Positions 54,692 to 63,925 of a DNA stretch of 64,000 bases are shown piece after piece. The position numbers were made by a program, and so were the translations under genes. Source of the stretch: Myxococcus virescens (lineage in GTDB: Bacteria; Myxococcota; Myxococcia; Myxococcales; Myxococcaceae); assembly GCF_900101905.1 (NCBI RefSeq), contig NZ_FNAJ01000008.1, positions 186,001 to 250,000 of the forward strand, written 5' to 3'. Every line of letters begins with the position of its first letter. Positions within the stretch are counted from its first letter, which is position 1. The notes below the pieces were generated by a model. That model did not search any database. It was given only the letters and a program-made list of their open reading frames with translations, and was not told the origin of the DNA.

Positions 54692-56113
54692 GAGCGCGCT
54701 ACCGAGCGAGCAGAAATACAAATATCCACGCAGCTCGCCGAAGCGGCGGATCAGGCGCTCGAGAGCAGGTCCCGGCTCGACATCCATCAATCCCGAGAGC
54801 CCGCGAATGACCCCGACATCGCCCTCCGGGAACACGTCCAGCCGGCCGAAGCCGCGCAGGAGAACCAAGGCCGCGCTCCAGGGTCCAATACCGCGAAGCC
54901 CAGTGAGCATCCGCATCGCCTCGGCGCTGCTCATTTGCGAGAGCATGGCCTCTGTCACATCGCCCGCTTGAATGGCGGCGGCCGCCGCGCGGAGCGCCTC
55001 GGCCTTCCTCGCGCTCAAGCCACAGGAGCGAATCGCATCGAGCCGCGCCTCGGCGATCGCAGCAGCAGTCGGAAATGCGTACCGTTCTTGCCCCTCATGC
55101 GGCAAGGACCGGCCGAAGCGCGCTACCAAACGGCGAACGACTGCGACCCCGGCGTCCAGGCTGACCTGCTGGAACGGGATGACGTTCGCGAACGTCTCGA
55201 AGAGGCTGGGGAACCGTGGCGGCCGCATACCGCGCAGCGCGCGCGCAATGGGGCCGAGCTTGCGCTCGGCTTGGAGCAGCCGATCGAGCGGCTCCGGATC
55301 CACATCGAGTCCGAGCCCCCGCCGCAACACCCGAGCGATCTCGGCATGCGCGCCGCGCGAGTCATCCCCAGCGAGCACGCGGAACCGGACCTGCGGCGCG
55401 TCCATCGTCCCCTGATTCGAGACCTCGACCAGCACGAGGCCATCGGAGACCGTGAGCGCTCGCAGGTACCGTCCGTCCTCCCAGACGTCGACGAGGTTCG
55501 TCGGCCGCCGCTGCAGCACGCGCACGGTCGCCTCGAGGTGAAACGGCGCGCGCGTATCAAGGGATGAGCCGAGGCCCGCCGGATACGTGAGCCGCGTGCC
55601 ATCGACATGAGCGAAGTCGGTCATCCGGTGCGGCGTCGACCGGGTTCGGCTGGTGATGTGCTCGACCTGCGCACCGCGAACTGTCAGGGCGTCTGCGACC
55701 AGGGAGCGATGGCAACGCCATGGCACGGCTTCGGCGCACATCAACGCGACCGTGCCTTCCACGACCAGCTCACGCAGCTCGGCCAGCCCAGACTCGAACT
55801 CGCCCGTCAGCATGTAGTCCGCGTACCCGCGGAAGCTCGCATTGCGCCACCCCGCGTTCGGTGAGTCACCGCGCGCGTGCCGCAGCCCTCCGAGCGCGGG
55901 GAGATGGACGTAACGGAGGTGATGCCGGCGAAGCGCGGAGCGAAGCGCCTCGCGTTCGAATTGCGGATTGTGGCGCGAGCGCGGGATGGTCCTGATGTCA
56001 GCCACGGTGGAGACGCCGAACGGTCGAAGGAGCGCGATGAGCTCGTCGAGCGTTCGCGTCGAGTGGCCGACGGTATAGAGTTGGAGGCCTTGCCAGCTCT
56101 TTGCCCCGCGCAT
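54614..56113 (-). CDS. DUF488 - AlkA-type DNA-3-methyladenine glycosylase fusion
   Basis: 499 residues. Residues 1-165 are a complete DUF488 domain: LYTVGHSTRTLDELIALLRP, ADIRTIPRSRHNPQF, and the cysteines of LMCAEAVPWRCHRSLVADAL. The rest is an AlkA-type glycosylase: RFPSLFETFANVIPFQQVSL, GLSARKAEALRAAAAAIQAG, the helix-hairpin-helix LTGLRGIGPWSAALVLLRGF and the catalytic Asp in VFPEGDVGVIRGL. It removes alkylated bases in DNA. DUF488 is of unknown activity; the fusion suggests a joint step in DNA damage handling. It ends the sdh-linked operon, with the upstream cupin gene about 18 bases away. Confidence 0.85.
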   Translation of the reverse strand: MRGAKSWQGLQLYTVGHSTRTLDELIALLRPFGVSTVADIRTIPRSRHNPQFEREALRSALRRHHLRYVHLPALGGLRHARGDSPNAGWRNASFRGYADYMLTGEFESGLAELRELVVEGTVALMCAEAVPWRCHRSLVADALTVRGAQVEHITSRTRSTPHRMTDFAHVDGTRLTYPAGLGSSLDTRAPFHLEATVRVLQRRPTNLVDVWEDGRYLRALTVSDGLVLVEVSNQGTMDAPQVRFRVLAGDDSRGAHAEIARVLRRGLGLDVDPEPLDRLLQAERKLGPIARALRGMRPPRFPSLFETFANVIPFQQVSLDAGVAVVRRLVARFGRSLPHEGQERYAFPTAAAIAEARLDAIRSCGLSARKAEALRAAAAAIQAGDVTEAMLSQMSSAEAMRMLTGLRGIGPWSAALVLLRGFGRLDVFPEGDVGVIRGLSGLMDVEPGPALERLIRRFGELRGYLYFCSLGSALLARGLIHAADAGPRRSLMSALEAHD

Positions 56114-56131
56114 CGACTTTCTACCCCTCTC

Positions 56132-56491
56132 TCATGGGCTCTTCCATCCGAGCGTGAGCAGGAACGCGCTCTCCTCGATCGCCTCCACGTCATGGCGCAG
56201 GCCTTTCTCGAGGACGAGCAACCGCCCGAACGGCAGCTCCACCGTCTTTTCGGGCAGGCGCAGCCGCACGTGCCCGGAGAGCGCGTGGACCGAGACGGTT
56301 TCGCTGGCGCGATGCTCCGCCATCCGTGCGCCGGCCTTCATTGCGATGAGGACGATGCGCAGGTCGGGCTCGCGCACCAGAGTCCGCGCCGTGTGGCCCT
56401 CCCGCAGGTAAACGTCTTCTCGCCGCATTTCACGCTCGATTGCCGCCAGGTCGAACGTGGTCCCGCCCCCGAGATGTGTCGGTTGGGTCAT
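56132..56491 (-). CDS. Cupin-domain protein
   Basis: 119 residues. The beta-barrel pattern LREGHTARTLVREPDLRIVL, AGARMAEHRASETVSVHALS, GHVRLRLPEKTVELPFGRLL and LRHDVEAIEESAFLLTLG is that of a small single-domain cupin. The His and Glu positions needed for metal are partly kept. Its ATG overlaps the stop of the Fe-S subunit gene (ATGA), so it belongs to the sdh operon. Function unknown; a small-molecule sensor or isomerase is possible. Confidence 0.8.
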   Translation of the reverse strand: MTQPTHLGGGTTFDLAAIEREMRREDVYLREGHTARTLVREPDLRIVLIAMKAGARMAEHRASETVSVHALSGHVRLRLPEKTVELPFGRLLVLEKGLRHDVEAIEESAFLLTLGWKSP

Positions 56492-57300
56492 GCCGTTCCT
56501 CCTCTTTCTGGGTCTTGCCTCTGGGCGTCCGCCTCAGGCTCGCGCCACACTTCGCGTTGGGATGCGAGCGATGCCCGGAGCCATTCATGGTTCATGAGCG
56601 CGATGGCATCGATGCTGATCGACTTCGGGCACGCCGCCTGGCACTCGCCGTGCCAGGTGCAGTTGCCAAAGCCCTCCTCATCCATGCGCGCGACCATGGA
56701 GAGCACCCGCCGCTCCCGCTCCGGCCGCCCCTGAGGCAGGAGCGCCAGGTGAGAGACCTTCGCGCCGGTGAAGAGCGCGGCCGAGGCGTTCGGGCAGGCG
56801 GCGACGCAGGCCCCACAGCCGATGCAAGCCGCGGCGTCCATCGCCCCGTCAGCGTGCTGTTTCGAGATGGCCCGCGTGCTCGCCTCGGGCGCGGCCCCCG
56901 TTGGCACCGAGATGAACCCGCCAGCACCGATGATGCGGTCGAGCGCGCTGCGATCGACGATGAGATCCTTGAGCACAGGAAATGCCCGCGCGCGCCAGGG
57001 CTCGATCACGAGCAGCGCGCCGTCCGGAAAGCGGCGCATGTGGAGCTGACACACCGCCGCGCCGCCGAGGGGACCATGCGCCGCGCCATTGATCGTCACC
57101 CCGCACGTCCCGCAGATGCCCTCGCGACAGTCGCTCTCGAACGCGACCGGGGCCTCGCCTTTGGCGGCGAGTTGCTCGTTCAGGACATCGAGCATCTCGA
57201 GAAAGGACATGTCGGCGGTGATGTCAGAGACCTCGTAGCGGCGGAAGGCGCCCTGGGATTGCGGCCTCTCCTGTCTCCAGATCTGCAGAACGAAGCGCAC
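56488..57300 (-). CDS. sdhB: Succinate dehydrogenase/fumarate reductase iron-sulfur subunit
   Basis: 270 residues. The N-terminal ferredoxin domain has SDCREGICGTCGVTINGAAH and a later Cys in AAVCQLHMRRF for the [2Fe-2S] cluster. The C-terminal domain has ACIGCGACVAACPNASAALF for [4Fe-4S] and NCTWHGECQAACPKSISIDA for [3Fe-4S]. It passes electrons from the flavoprotein to the heme subunit of complex II. The usual A-B adjacency is broken by an AhpD-like gene. Confidence 0.92.
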   Translation of the reverse strand: MRFVLQIWRQERPQSQGAFRRYEVSDITADMSFLEMLDVLNEQLAAKGEAPVAFESDCREGICGTCGVTINGAAHGPLGGAAVCQLHMRRFPDGALLVIEPWRARAFPVLKDLIVDRSALDRIIGAGGFISVPTGAAPEASTRAISKQHADGAMDAAACIGCGACVAACPNASAALFTGAKVSHLALLPQGRPERERRVLSMVARMDEEGFGNCTWHGECQAACPKSISIDAIALMNHEWLRASLASQREVWREPEADAQRQDPERGGTA

Positions 57301-57378
57301 GCTGTTCTCCCTCCCCCTTCGCCCACGAGCGCCTCGGGATGGAGGTACTCGTCGCGCGGATGTTCAGCAGATTGCCCA

Positions 57379-57852
57379 TCACGGATGCGCCGCCGCGCGG
57401 GCCGGCGGTTGGTAGCTGCCGGGCACGGAGCGGAACGGGATGGCGATCCGGTTCCAGCCATTGATGGTGATGACCGCCATCGTGAGGCTGACGAGCGCTT
57501 CTTCGCTGAAGTGTTGGCGCACGCGGTCGTACAGCTCATCCGTGACATCGTTCTGCGAGATGAGCGTCAGAGCTTCCGTCCATTCGAGCGCGGCGCGCTC
57601 GCGTTCGGTGTAGAACGGTGTCTCGCGCCAGGCCGACAGCGCGTAGAGCCGCTGCTCGGTTTCCCCGGCGACACGGGCATCCTTCGTGTGCATGTCGATG
57701 CAATAGGCGCAGCCGTTGAGCTGCGACGCACGAGTCTTGACCAGATCGAGCAGGGGGTGCTCGAGCCCACAGTTGCGGACGAAGCGTTCCAGGCCGAGCA
57801 TCGCCTGATAGGCGTTGGATGATTTCTGGAGGAAATCGAGTCGCTGTTCCAT
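57379..57852 (-). CDS. Carboxymuconolactone decarboxylase/AhpD-like protein
   Basis: 157 residues. The signature RASQLNGCAYCIDMHTKDAR holds the CxxC pair and proton-relay His of AhpD-type alkylhydroperoxidases. LSAWRETPFYTERERAALEW and HFSEEALVSLTMAVITINGW complete the CMD fold. AhpD reduces peroxides or peroxiredoxin; the substrate here is unknown. It sits between the flavoprotein and Fe-S subunits of succinate dehydrogenase, so it may protect complex II from peroxide, or may simply be an insertion. Confidence 0.88.
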   Translation of the reverse strand: MEQRLDFLQKSSNAYQAMLGLERFVRNCGLEHPLLDLVKTRASQLNGCAYCIDMHTKDARVAGETEQRLYALSAWRETPFYTERERAALEWTEALTLISQNDVTDELYDRVRQHFSEEALVSLTMAVITINGWNRIAIPFRSVPGSYQPPARAAAHP

Positions 57853-57935
57853 GCCGAAGGTCTCCTATCGGTAACGGTGGCAGAGCGTACGCGGGCGGCT
57901 GCGCACCCAGGTCCGGACCACCTTTCGGTTCGTGC

Positions 57936-59849
57936 TCATTTGTAGCTCCTGGTCTCGGCCGCGACCGACTCGAAGAAGAGTGGCTCCTTGTGGAGCGCGG
58001 GAGGTCGATCCTTGCCGCGGTATTCCCATACCGACACATGGCAGAAGTGCTCGTCATCTCGGCGCGCCTCACCTTCCGCCGTTTGAAACTCCTCGCGGAA
58101 GTGCGCTCCACACGATTCGCGCCGCTCGAGCGCGTCGCGGCACATCAGCTCCGCGAGCTCGTAGTAATCGGCGAGCCGCCCTGCTCGCTCGAGCGAGTCG
58201 TTCAGCTCGATGCCGGTGTCCGGCAGCCGGAGATCTCGCTCGAACTCGCCCTGAAGCGCCTGGATGCTCTCGAGCGCGGAGGACAGCCCGCGCTCGCTGC
58301 GCGCCATGCCGCATTGTTCCCAGAGGAGGCTACCCAGCGCGCGGAAGTGGTCCTCGACGGTTCGCGTGCCTCGCGAGGCGAGCAGGCGCTCGAGCTTGAG
58401 CTGCACGTTGTGCTCGGCGTCTCGAAACGCGGGATGGTCAAGGTCGACCGGCCCTGGCCCGAAACGCGCCAGCTCGTCAGCGATGGTGTTCGGGACGATG
58501 AAGTAGCCGTCGGCGAGCCCCTGCATGAGGGCGCTCGCGCCGAGGCGGTTCGCGCCGTGGTCGGAGAAGTTCGCCTCGCCGATCACGTAGAGGCCCGGCA
58601 GGGTGCTGCGCAGGTCGTAGTCCACCCAGAGCCCACCCATGGCGTAGTGGACGGCGGGGTAGATCCGCATCGGCGCCCGGTACGGGTGCTCGCCCGTGAT
58701 GCGCTCATACATCTCGAGGACGTTCCCGTAGCGTTCGCGAATGGTACCGGCCCCGAGACGCTCAATGGCATCACCGAGGTCCAGATACACGCCGCGCCCG
58801 CCGGGGCCGACGCCCCTGCCCTGGTCACAGATTTCCTTGGCCGCGCGCGAGGCGATGTCACGCGGCGCGAGGTTGCCGTAGGTTGGGTACCGCCGCTCGA
58901 GGAAGTAGTCCCGTTCGCTCTCCGGGATATCGCGCGGTGTCCGCGGGTCCCCCTTGAGCTTCGGCACCCAGACACGCCCGTCATTGCGCAAGGACTCGCT
59001 CATCAGGGTGAGCTTCGACTGATGGGGCCCGCTGACCGGGATGCAGGTCGGATGGATCTGCGTGAAGCAAGGGTTGGCGAAGCCGGCGCCCCTTCGGTAC
59101 GCGCGCCAGATCGCGGTCGCGTTCGAGCCTCGCGCGTTGGTCGAGAGATGGTAGATGTTGCCGTAGCCTCCTGTTGCGAGGATCACGGCATCGCCGGCGA
59201 ACGACCCCAGCTCGCCCGTCCGGAGGTCGCGCGCGATGATTCCCCGCGCCCGTCCGTCGACCCTGACGAGATCGAGCATTTCGGTCCTCGGATGCATGCG
59301 AACCTGGCCCGCGCTGATTTGCCGCTCGAGCGCCTGGTAGGCGCCGAGGAGGAGCTGCTGCCCGGTCTGTCCACGCGCATAGAAGGTGCGCGAGACGAGC
59401 GCGCCCCCGAAGGAGCGGGTGGCGAGGAGCCCTCCATATTCGCGGGCGAAAGGGACTCCCTGGGCCACGCATTGGTCGATGATGCGGTTGCTCACCTGCG
59501 CAAGCCTGTAGACATTCGCCTCGCGGGAGCGGAAGTCGCCGCCTTTCAGCGTGTCGTAGAACAGCCTCCACACGCTGTCGCCGTCGTTGCGGTAATTCTT
59601 CGCGGCATTGATGCCGCCCTGCGCGGCGATGCTGTGCGCGCGCCTCGGCGAGTCGTGGAAGGAGAAGCAGTGCACACGGTAGCCAAGCTCGGCGAGCGTC
59701 GCCGCGGCGGAAGCCCCCGCCAGCCCGGAGCCCACCACGAGCAGTGTGTACTTGCGCCGGTTGCTCGGCCCGACCAGGCGTCCTTCGCGCAGTCGGCGCT
59801 CCCACTTTTGCTCGAGCGGCCCGCTCGGAATCCTCGCGCCGAGATCCAT
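57936..59849 (-). CDS. sdhA: Succinate dehydrogenase/fumarate reductase flavoprotein subunit
   Basis: 637 residues. The FAD domain has [20 protein letters not shown], and the flavinylation His is in [31 protein letters not shown], the capping-domain [20 protein letters not shown], and the active-site blocks [13 protein letters not shown] and [20 protein letters not shown] follow. Oxidises succinate to fumarate (or the reverse). The start is two bases past the sdhC stop, so the two are one unit. Confidence 0.93.
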   Translation of the reverse strand: MDLGARIPSGPLEQKWERRLREGRLVGPSNRRKYTLLVVGSGLAGASAAATLAELGYRVHCFSFHDSPRRAHSIAAQGGINAAKNYRNDGDSVWRLFYDTLKGGDFRSREANVYRLAQVSNRIIDQCVAQGVPFAREYGGLLATRSFGGALVSRTFYARGQTGQQLLLGAYQALERQISAGQVRMHPRTEMLDLVRVDGRARGIIARDLRTGELGSFAGDAVILATGGYGNIYHLSTNARGSNATAIWRAYRRGAGFANPCFTQIHPTCIPVSGPHQSKLTLMSESLRNDGRVWVPKLKGDPRTPRDIPESERDYFLERRYPTYGNLAPRDIASRAAKEICDQGRGVGPGGRGVYLDLGDAIERLGAGTIRERYGNVLEMYERITGEHPYRAPMRIYPAVHYAMGGLWVDYDLRSTLPGLYVIGEANFSDHGANRLGASALMQGLADGYFIVPNTIADELARFGPGPVDLDHPAFRDAEHNVQLKLERLLASRGTRTVEDHFRALGSLLWEQCGMARSERGLSSALESIQALQGEFERDLRLPDTGIELNDSLERAGRLADYYELAELMCRDALERRESCGAHFREEFQTAEGEARRDDEHFCHVSVWEYRGKDRPPALHKEPLFFESVAAETRSYK

Positions 59850-59851
59850 GG

Positions 59852-60553
59852 CTAGCGCCCACCTCCGAGCCAGATCGCGAGCGGAATGCTGCTGAAGCCG
59901 CCCCAGAGCACCAGGGCGAGGATCCACGCAACCGGTCGCCGTTTCGGCCGAGGCGAGGGTCGCGACCTCCCGAGGCTCCGCAGCGAGGCCCATGCACCGT
60001 GCCAGACATGCATCCCGACGATGGCCAGCGCGCCGAGATAGATGGCCACCACCCAGGGGACGCGGAAGCCCTCCACCACGTTGTGGTAGACGTCATGCTT
60101 CTCGAACGGCACCGGCGCGATGGTCCCAGTGGTCAGATGGAGAATGTGGAAGACGATGAACCCCGCGAGCACGACGCCCGTGAGGCGCATCGTCCGAGCG
60201 GGCACGGTCGTGGAGCGTGGCCTGAGTCGGCGGTAGGCCACCGGGCGCGCGAAGCGGTCACGATTCCAGAGCAGCGCCGCCGCGCCGATGTGGATGACGG
60301 CGGAGGCCAGGAGCACCGCGCGAGCGGCCCACAGGAGCGGGGGCTCCCGAACGAGAAACGCGGAGTATTCGTTGAGGGCATCCCGCCCTCGGTAAACGAG
60401 GAGATTGCCGAGCAGGTGGAAGACGAGGAACACGACCAGCACGATGCCAGTCGCTGCCATGAGCACCTTCAGCCCGACCGTGGACCGCCACGGATGCAAG
60501 CGTCGCGAGGCGTCATGCGGGCGGTCTTCATTGAACTCACCAATGGACTGCAT
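59852..60553 (-). CDS. sdhC: Succinate dehydrogenase cytochrome b (b558-type) subunit
   Basis: 233 residues with five hydrophobic helices: [78 protein letters not shown] and a C-terminal helix. Histidines in the first four are candidate ligands for two hemes b, as in the single large membrane subunit of Bacillus/Wolinella-type enzymes, so no separate sdhD is needed. It heads the sdhC-sdhA-CMD-sdhB operon. Confidence 0.85.
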   Translation of the reverse strand: MQSIGEFNEDRPHDASRRLHPWRSTVGLKVLMAATGIVLVVFLVFHLLGNLLVYRGRDALNEYSAFLVREPPLLWAARAVLLASAVIHIGAAALLWNRDRFARPVAYRRLRPRSTTVPARTMRLTGVVLAGFIVFHILHLTTGTIAPVPFEKHDVYHNVVEGFRVPWVVAIYLGALAIVGMHVWHGAWASLRSLGRSRPSPRPKRRPVAWILALVLWGGFSSIPLAIWLGGGR

Positions 60554-61462
60554 GCGCTCCCCTTCGCAAGGCTCGGCGGCCCGTGTCGCGCGGGCGGCTC
60601 CAGCGACTGGCGAACATCAATCATCCGGCACCTTCCGCAGGCGTTGGTCCGCGCCCCTGGCAAAGAGGTGAGTTGGGCACGCAGGCCACTCACTGCAAGC
60701 CCAACGCCCCGGATGTCCCGCGAGTGCACAACGCCCATGTCGAGTCTGCGACGTAGGTGTGGCGTAGCGCCTCATCGAGCGCGATTTGAACGTCACAGAA
60801 GAGGTCGCGCGAGCGCTGCGAGAGCGCTCAGGCGACGATGCCCACCGCGTCCCCTGCTTCATGCGTTGCATGCACGGCCTTTCCTTGAAGGTGGGACGTG
60901 CGCCAACGGCCGCTGCGGGGATCCGCCCAGTACATCAGGCGCGCATCAAGACGAATTGGGACTCAGTTGAGGGTGGAGGGCAGAAGCAGAGGGGCCGAGG
61001 AGGGCAGCTGACGGGGGCGTCCGTGCTGTGTGCCGGGCCGGTGGAGAGGCCGAGCAGCCCCCTTGGGATACACGCCTGTCCAGGCCGCCCTCCCACGAGG
61101 GGCGCGGCAGGGGCCTGGGCTTGTTGGCGATGGCTTGAGCCTCAACACCACGCGGCCTGGGGTGGTCCTCGCGCCGGGGCCAGCCTTACACTCGTCGTGG
61201 GCAGTCCCAGGTGCTCCAGAATCGCTCGCCCCCTCCCGCCTCCTTCACGTTCGCCAGCCCCCTCAAACCTGCCTCCACACCTCCTGCTTGGGGGAGAAAC
61301 AGTCCCAGGCTTCGAGAAACGCGCGCGACAGGCCCGTCCCGAGACTTCCGAGGGTGGGCCTTTTCGTGTCAGGATTGAATGAGCAACCGGTGCACGCGTC
61401 GATGCGCCACTCCGCCGGACTTCACCAGCGCGGACCCATTCCTCTTCCTAGGAGCAAACCTC
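60554..61462. other. Long intergenic region upstream of sdhC and the lipoprotein gene
   Basis: About 900 bases without a gene I can support. Open frames here are Arg/Pro-rich and match no family. The right half holds copy B of the dispersed repeat (61141-61246). AGGAG at 61450 serves the lipoprotein at 61463. The left part must hold the sdhC promoter, but no clear -35/-10 pair was found. Confidence 0.5.
61141..61246. repeat. Dispersed ~105-bp intergenic repeat, copy B
   Basis: This copy opens CTCAACACCACGCGGCCTGG and ends CCTCCTTC, colinear with 52361-52464 apart from small indels. Neither copy has obvious terminal inverted repeats or flanking target duplications. Confidence 0.7.
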
Positions 61463-62206
61463 ATGAAGCGGCTCATCCAGGGGCTGTCCCTGACGTCTCT
61501 ATGTCTCTCTCTGGCGGCTTGTGGTGCCAACAAGTACTACACGCTGCCCGTCGACTCGCATGACGCCTCGACGACCAAGACGTCCATCGGCGTCTGCGCC
61601 CTGGAGAGCGGTCTCGAGTCGCAGTCCATGGACAACACGGCCATCGCCGTCACCTACGATGCGACCTCCATGATGTACTTCCGTTACAATGGGATGGACG
61701 CGTACACCTTCCATGTCTCCGTGGACGACAAGCAGGTTCCTCCGGAGGAACTGGAGGCGAAGCTCGCCACGGTGCGCAAGAAGGGCGAAGAGCTGTACCT
61801 CTGCGCCCAGGACCGCATCAAGCCGCGCTACGTCGCCGCCCCTACCCACGCGCCCGCGCAGACGAACGTCACCATCAACCTGAACGCCCCGGGCGAGAAC
61901 TCGCAGGACGCCCTGTCCGCTGGCGCGTCGGTGTCGACGAACACGAACACGGCTTCTGCCTCGACGACGTCCTCCTCCGCGTCGGTGGACCTGGGCGAGG
62001 GCACCTGCGCCCGCGCCGTAGACTGCTATGCGCGGCTGGCCAAGACGGTCTGCGAGGGCGCGCAGGACTGCAGCTTCAAGGTGGAGATGTCCGGCAACGA
62101 CGAGGCGGGCTGCCGTGACGCGCTGCTCCGCGTCCCGGACCTGATTCAGCCGTTCAAGATGATTCGCCCCAACCTCTCCGCGCCGGCCGTCTGCCGCGCC
62201 GAGTAG
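61463..62206 (+). CDS. Lipoprotein of unknown function
   Basis: 247 residues. The signal MKRLIQGLSLTSLCLSLAAC ends in a lipobox. The mature part has a beta-rich first half (YTLPVDSHDASTTKTSIGVC, MYFRYNGMDAYTFHVSVDDK), a Ser/Thr/Asn-rich linker (STNTNTASASTTSSSASVDL) and a Cys-containing C-terminal domain (CARAVDCYARLAKTVCEGAQ, CSFKVEMSGNDEAGCRDALL) with six or so cysteines, probably disulfide-bonded. AGGAG lies 8 bases before the ATG. I do not recognise the family. Confidence 0.75.
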   Translation: MKRLIQGLSLTSLCLSLAACGANKYYTLPVDSHDASTTKTSIGVCALESGLESQSMDNTAIAVTYDATSMMYFRYNGMDAYTFHVSVDDKQVPPEELEAKLATVRKKGEELYLCAQDRIKPRYVAAPTHAPAQTNVTINLNAPGENSQDALSAGASVSTNTNTASASTTSSSASVDLGEGTCARAVDCYARLAKTVCEGAQDCSFKVEMSGNDEAGCRDALLRVPDLIQPFKMIRPNLSAPAVCRAE

Positions 62207-62218
62207 TCCGCTGGAACA

Positions 62219-62250
62219 GCCCGCCTCCGGTGCCGTGCCGGAGCGCGGGC
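62219..62250. terminator. Terminator-like hairpin between convergent genes
   Basis: GCCCGC (62219-62224) with CCGG (62227-62230) pairs to CCGG (62238-62241) and GCGGGC (62245-62250). It lies 13 bases past the lipoprotein stop and before the hflX stop on the other strand. No T-tract, so Rho-independent action is uncertain. Confidence 0.55.
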
Positions 62251-62326
62251 GTCAGCGGCCTCCGGTTTCCCAGCCCGTGAGGCAGGCGGAGTGGACGCCC
62301 TTGGCTGGGGTGGCGCCGGGGAAGGC

Positions 62327-63751
62327 CTACTCCTGGAACGCCTGGGTGAGCTTCGCGATGGCCCCTGGAAGGCCCCGCACGCGCAGCCGGCTGCCGCTCT
62401 CGTCGTAGGCCTGGGACACCACCGTGGTGTGCTCGTACACCTCGCTGATGCGCCCCTGCCGGGAGTAGGGAATCACCAGGTCCGCCTCCACCATCGAGGA
62501 CTCGAAGAAGGCGATGATGTTCTTGCGCAGCATCGCCACGTCGTCCGGCAGGTGCGCGGAGAGCATCAGGGCATCCGGGTGCATTGCGAGCAGCGCTTCC
62601 TTCGCCGCCGCGTCCAGCCGGTCCGCCTTGTTGAAGAGCAGCTTGCTCGGTACGGCGTCCGCGCCGATATCCCGGAGCACCGTGCGGGTGACCTCCAGCT
62701 GCGCGGCCCACGTGGGGTCCGACGCATCCACCACGTAGAGCAGCAGTGACGCTTCCAGGGCCTCGTCCAGCGTGGAGCGGAAGGACGCGACCAGATCATG
62801 TGGCAGCTTCTGGATGAAGCCCACCGTGTCAGAGACCAGGATGCGCGGACGGGTCTCCGGCTGCATCGCGCGCACCGTGGTGTCGAGCGTGGCGAAGAGC
62901 TGGTCCGCGACCAGCACCGTGCTGCCCGTCAACGCACGCATCAGCGAAGACTTGCCCGCGTTCGTGTAGCCCACCAAAGCCACCCGCAGCAGGTCCCTTC
63001 GCGCATAGCGGCGGTGGTCCTGGTCCTTCTGGATGGCCGCCAGTCCCTCGCGCAGCTCCGCCAGCCGGTCGCGAATCTTGCGGCGGTCCAGCTCCAGCGC
63101 CGAGTCACCCGCGCCACGCCCCTGCTGCCGCTCGCGGCCTCCGGTGGATTCGCGCAGCCGGGGGGCCAGGTAGTTGAGCCGGGCGATCTCCACCTGCATC
63201 CGTGCTTCGTGGCTCTTCGCGTGCCGGTGGAAGATGTCGACAATCACGCCCGCGCGGTCCAGCACCATCGCGCCCGTGGCCTTCTCCAGGTTGCGCAACT
63301 GGCCGGGCGACAGCTCGTGGTCCACGACCACCACGGTAGGCCGGGGCCCCGCCTTGTCGTCTTCTTCCAAAGACGGAGGCAGCAACGCGTCCCCCGGCTC
63401 CACGTCGTCGGCGTCCTCTTCGACGGCCTCGCCCTCGGGACCGAGCTCCGTGTTGGCGGCGGCCTCCCACTTCTCGCGGGCCTTCGACGTCCGGTCGCTC
63501 GCCCCGGACGTAATCACGCCCGAGCCTCCGGTGAGGGCCGCCAGCTCCTTGAGCTTGCCCGTCCCGAGCACCGTGCCCGTGGCCAGCCGCGCCCGCTTCT
63601 GGGACACGGTCGCCACCGTGTCATACCCCAGCGTGTGCACCAGCCGGCGCAGCTCCGCGAAGTCCGCGGCGTGCTCTTCGTCCGAGACGCCCGGAAGCTG
63701 GACACCGACGAGGACGGCACGCAGACGTTCAGGGAGGGTAGATATCGCCAT
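62327..63751 (-). CDS. hflX: GTPase HflX
   Basis: 474 residues from the ATG at 63751, which has GAGG 6 bases upstream. The N-terminal HflX domain has AELRRLVHTLGYDTVATVSQ, GTVLGTGKLKELAAL and VVVVDHELSPGQLRNLEKAT with LDRAGVIVDIFHRHA. The acidic stretch (EGEAVEEDADDVEPGDALLP) is an insertion. The G domain has VALVGYTNAGKSSLMRAL (G1), SDTVGFIQKLPHDLVASFRS (G3) and LLFNKADRLD (G4). HflX binds 50S subunits and splits stalled ribosomes in stress. Confidence 0.93.
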   Translation of the reverse strand: MAISTLPERLRAVLVGVQLPGVSDEEHAADFAELRRLVHTLGYDTVATVSQKRARLATGTVLGTGKLKELAALTGGSGVITSGASDRTSKAREKWEAAANTELGPEGEAVEEDADDVEPGDALLPPSLEEDDKAGPRPTVVVVDHELSPGQLRNLEKATGAMVLDRAGVIVDIFHRHAKSHEARMQVEIARLNYLAPRLRESTGGRERQQGRGAGDSALELDRRKIRDRLAELREGLAAIQKDQDHRRYARRDLLRVALVGYTNAGKSSLMRALTGSTVLVADQLFATLDTTVRAMQPETRPRILVSDTVGFIQKLPHDLVASFRSTLDEALEASLLLYVVDASDPTWAAQLEVTRTVLRDIGADAVPSKLLFNKADRLDAAAKEALLAMHPDALMLSAHLPDDVAMLRKNIIAFFESSMVEADLVIPYSRQGRISEVYEHTTVVSQAYDESGSRLRVRGLPGAIAKLTQAFQE

Positions 63752-63925
63752 GCGCATCCTCGTAACACGTCGGGCCGTCCCGCGACGGGGCGAGTCCACG
63801 CCCCCCGCCCCCCACTGGGTCCGGGCGACACCTTGCCTGGATGGGGAGGGGGCAGGAATACCGGGGGCGGACCTCCCGGGCAGGGTAGGCTTCCGCATCC
63901 TCGCGCCACCCAAGGCTTCCATCCC

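Noticed and set aside
60786-61382. 198-codon plus-strand frame in the sdhC upstream gap
   Set aside because: It runs through the dispersed repeat, has no ribosome-binding site or domain, and composition is Pro/Arg-rich.
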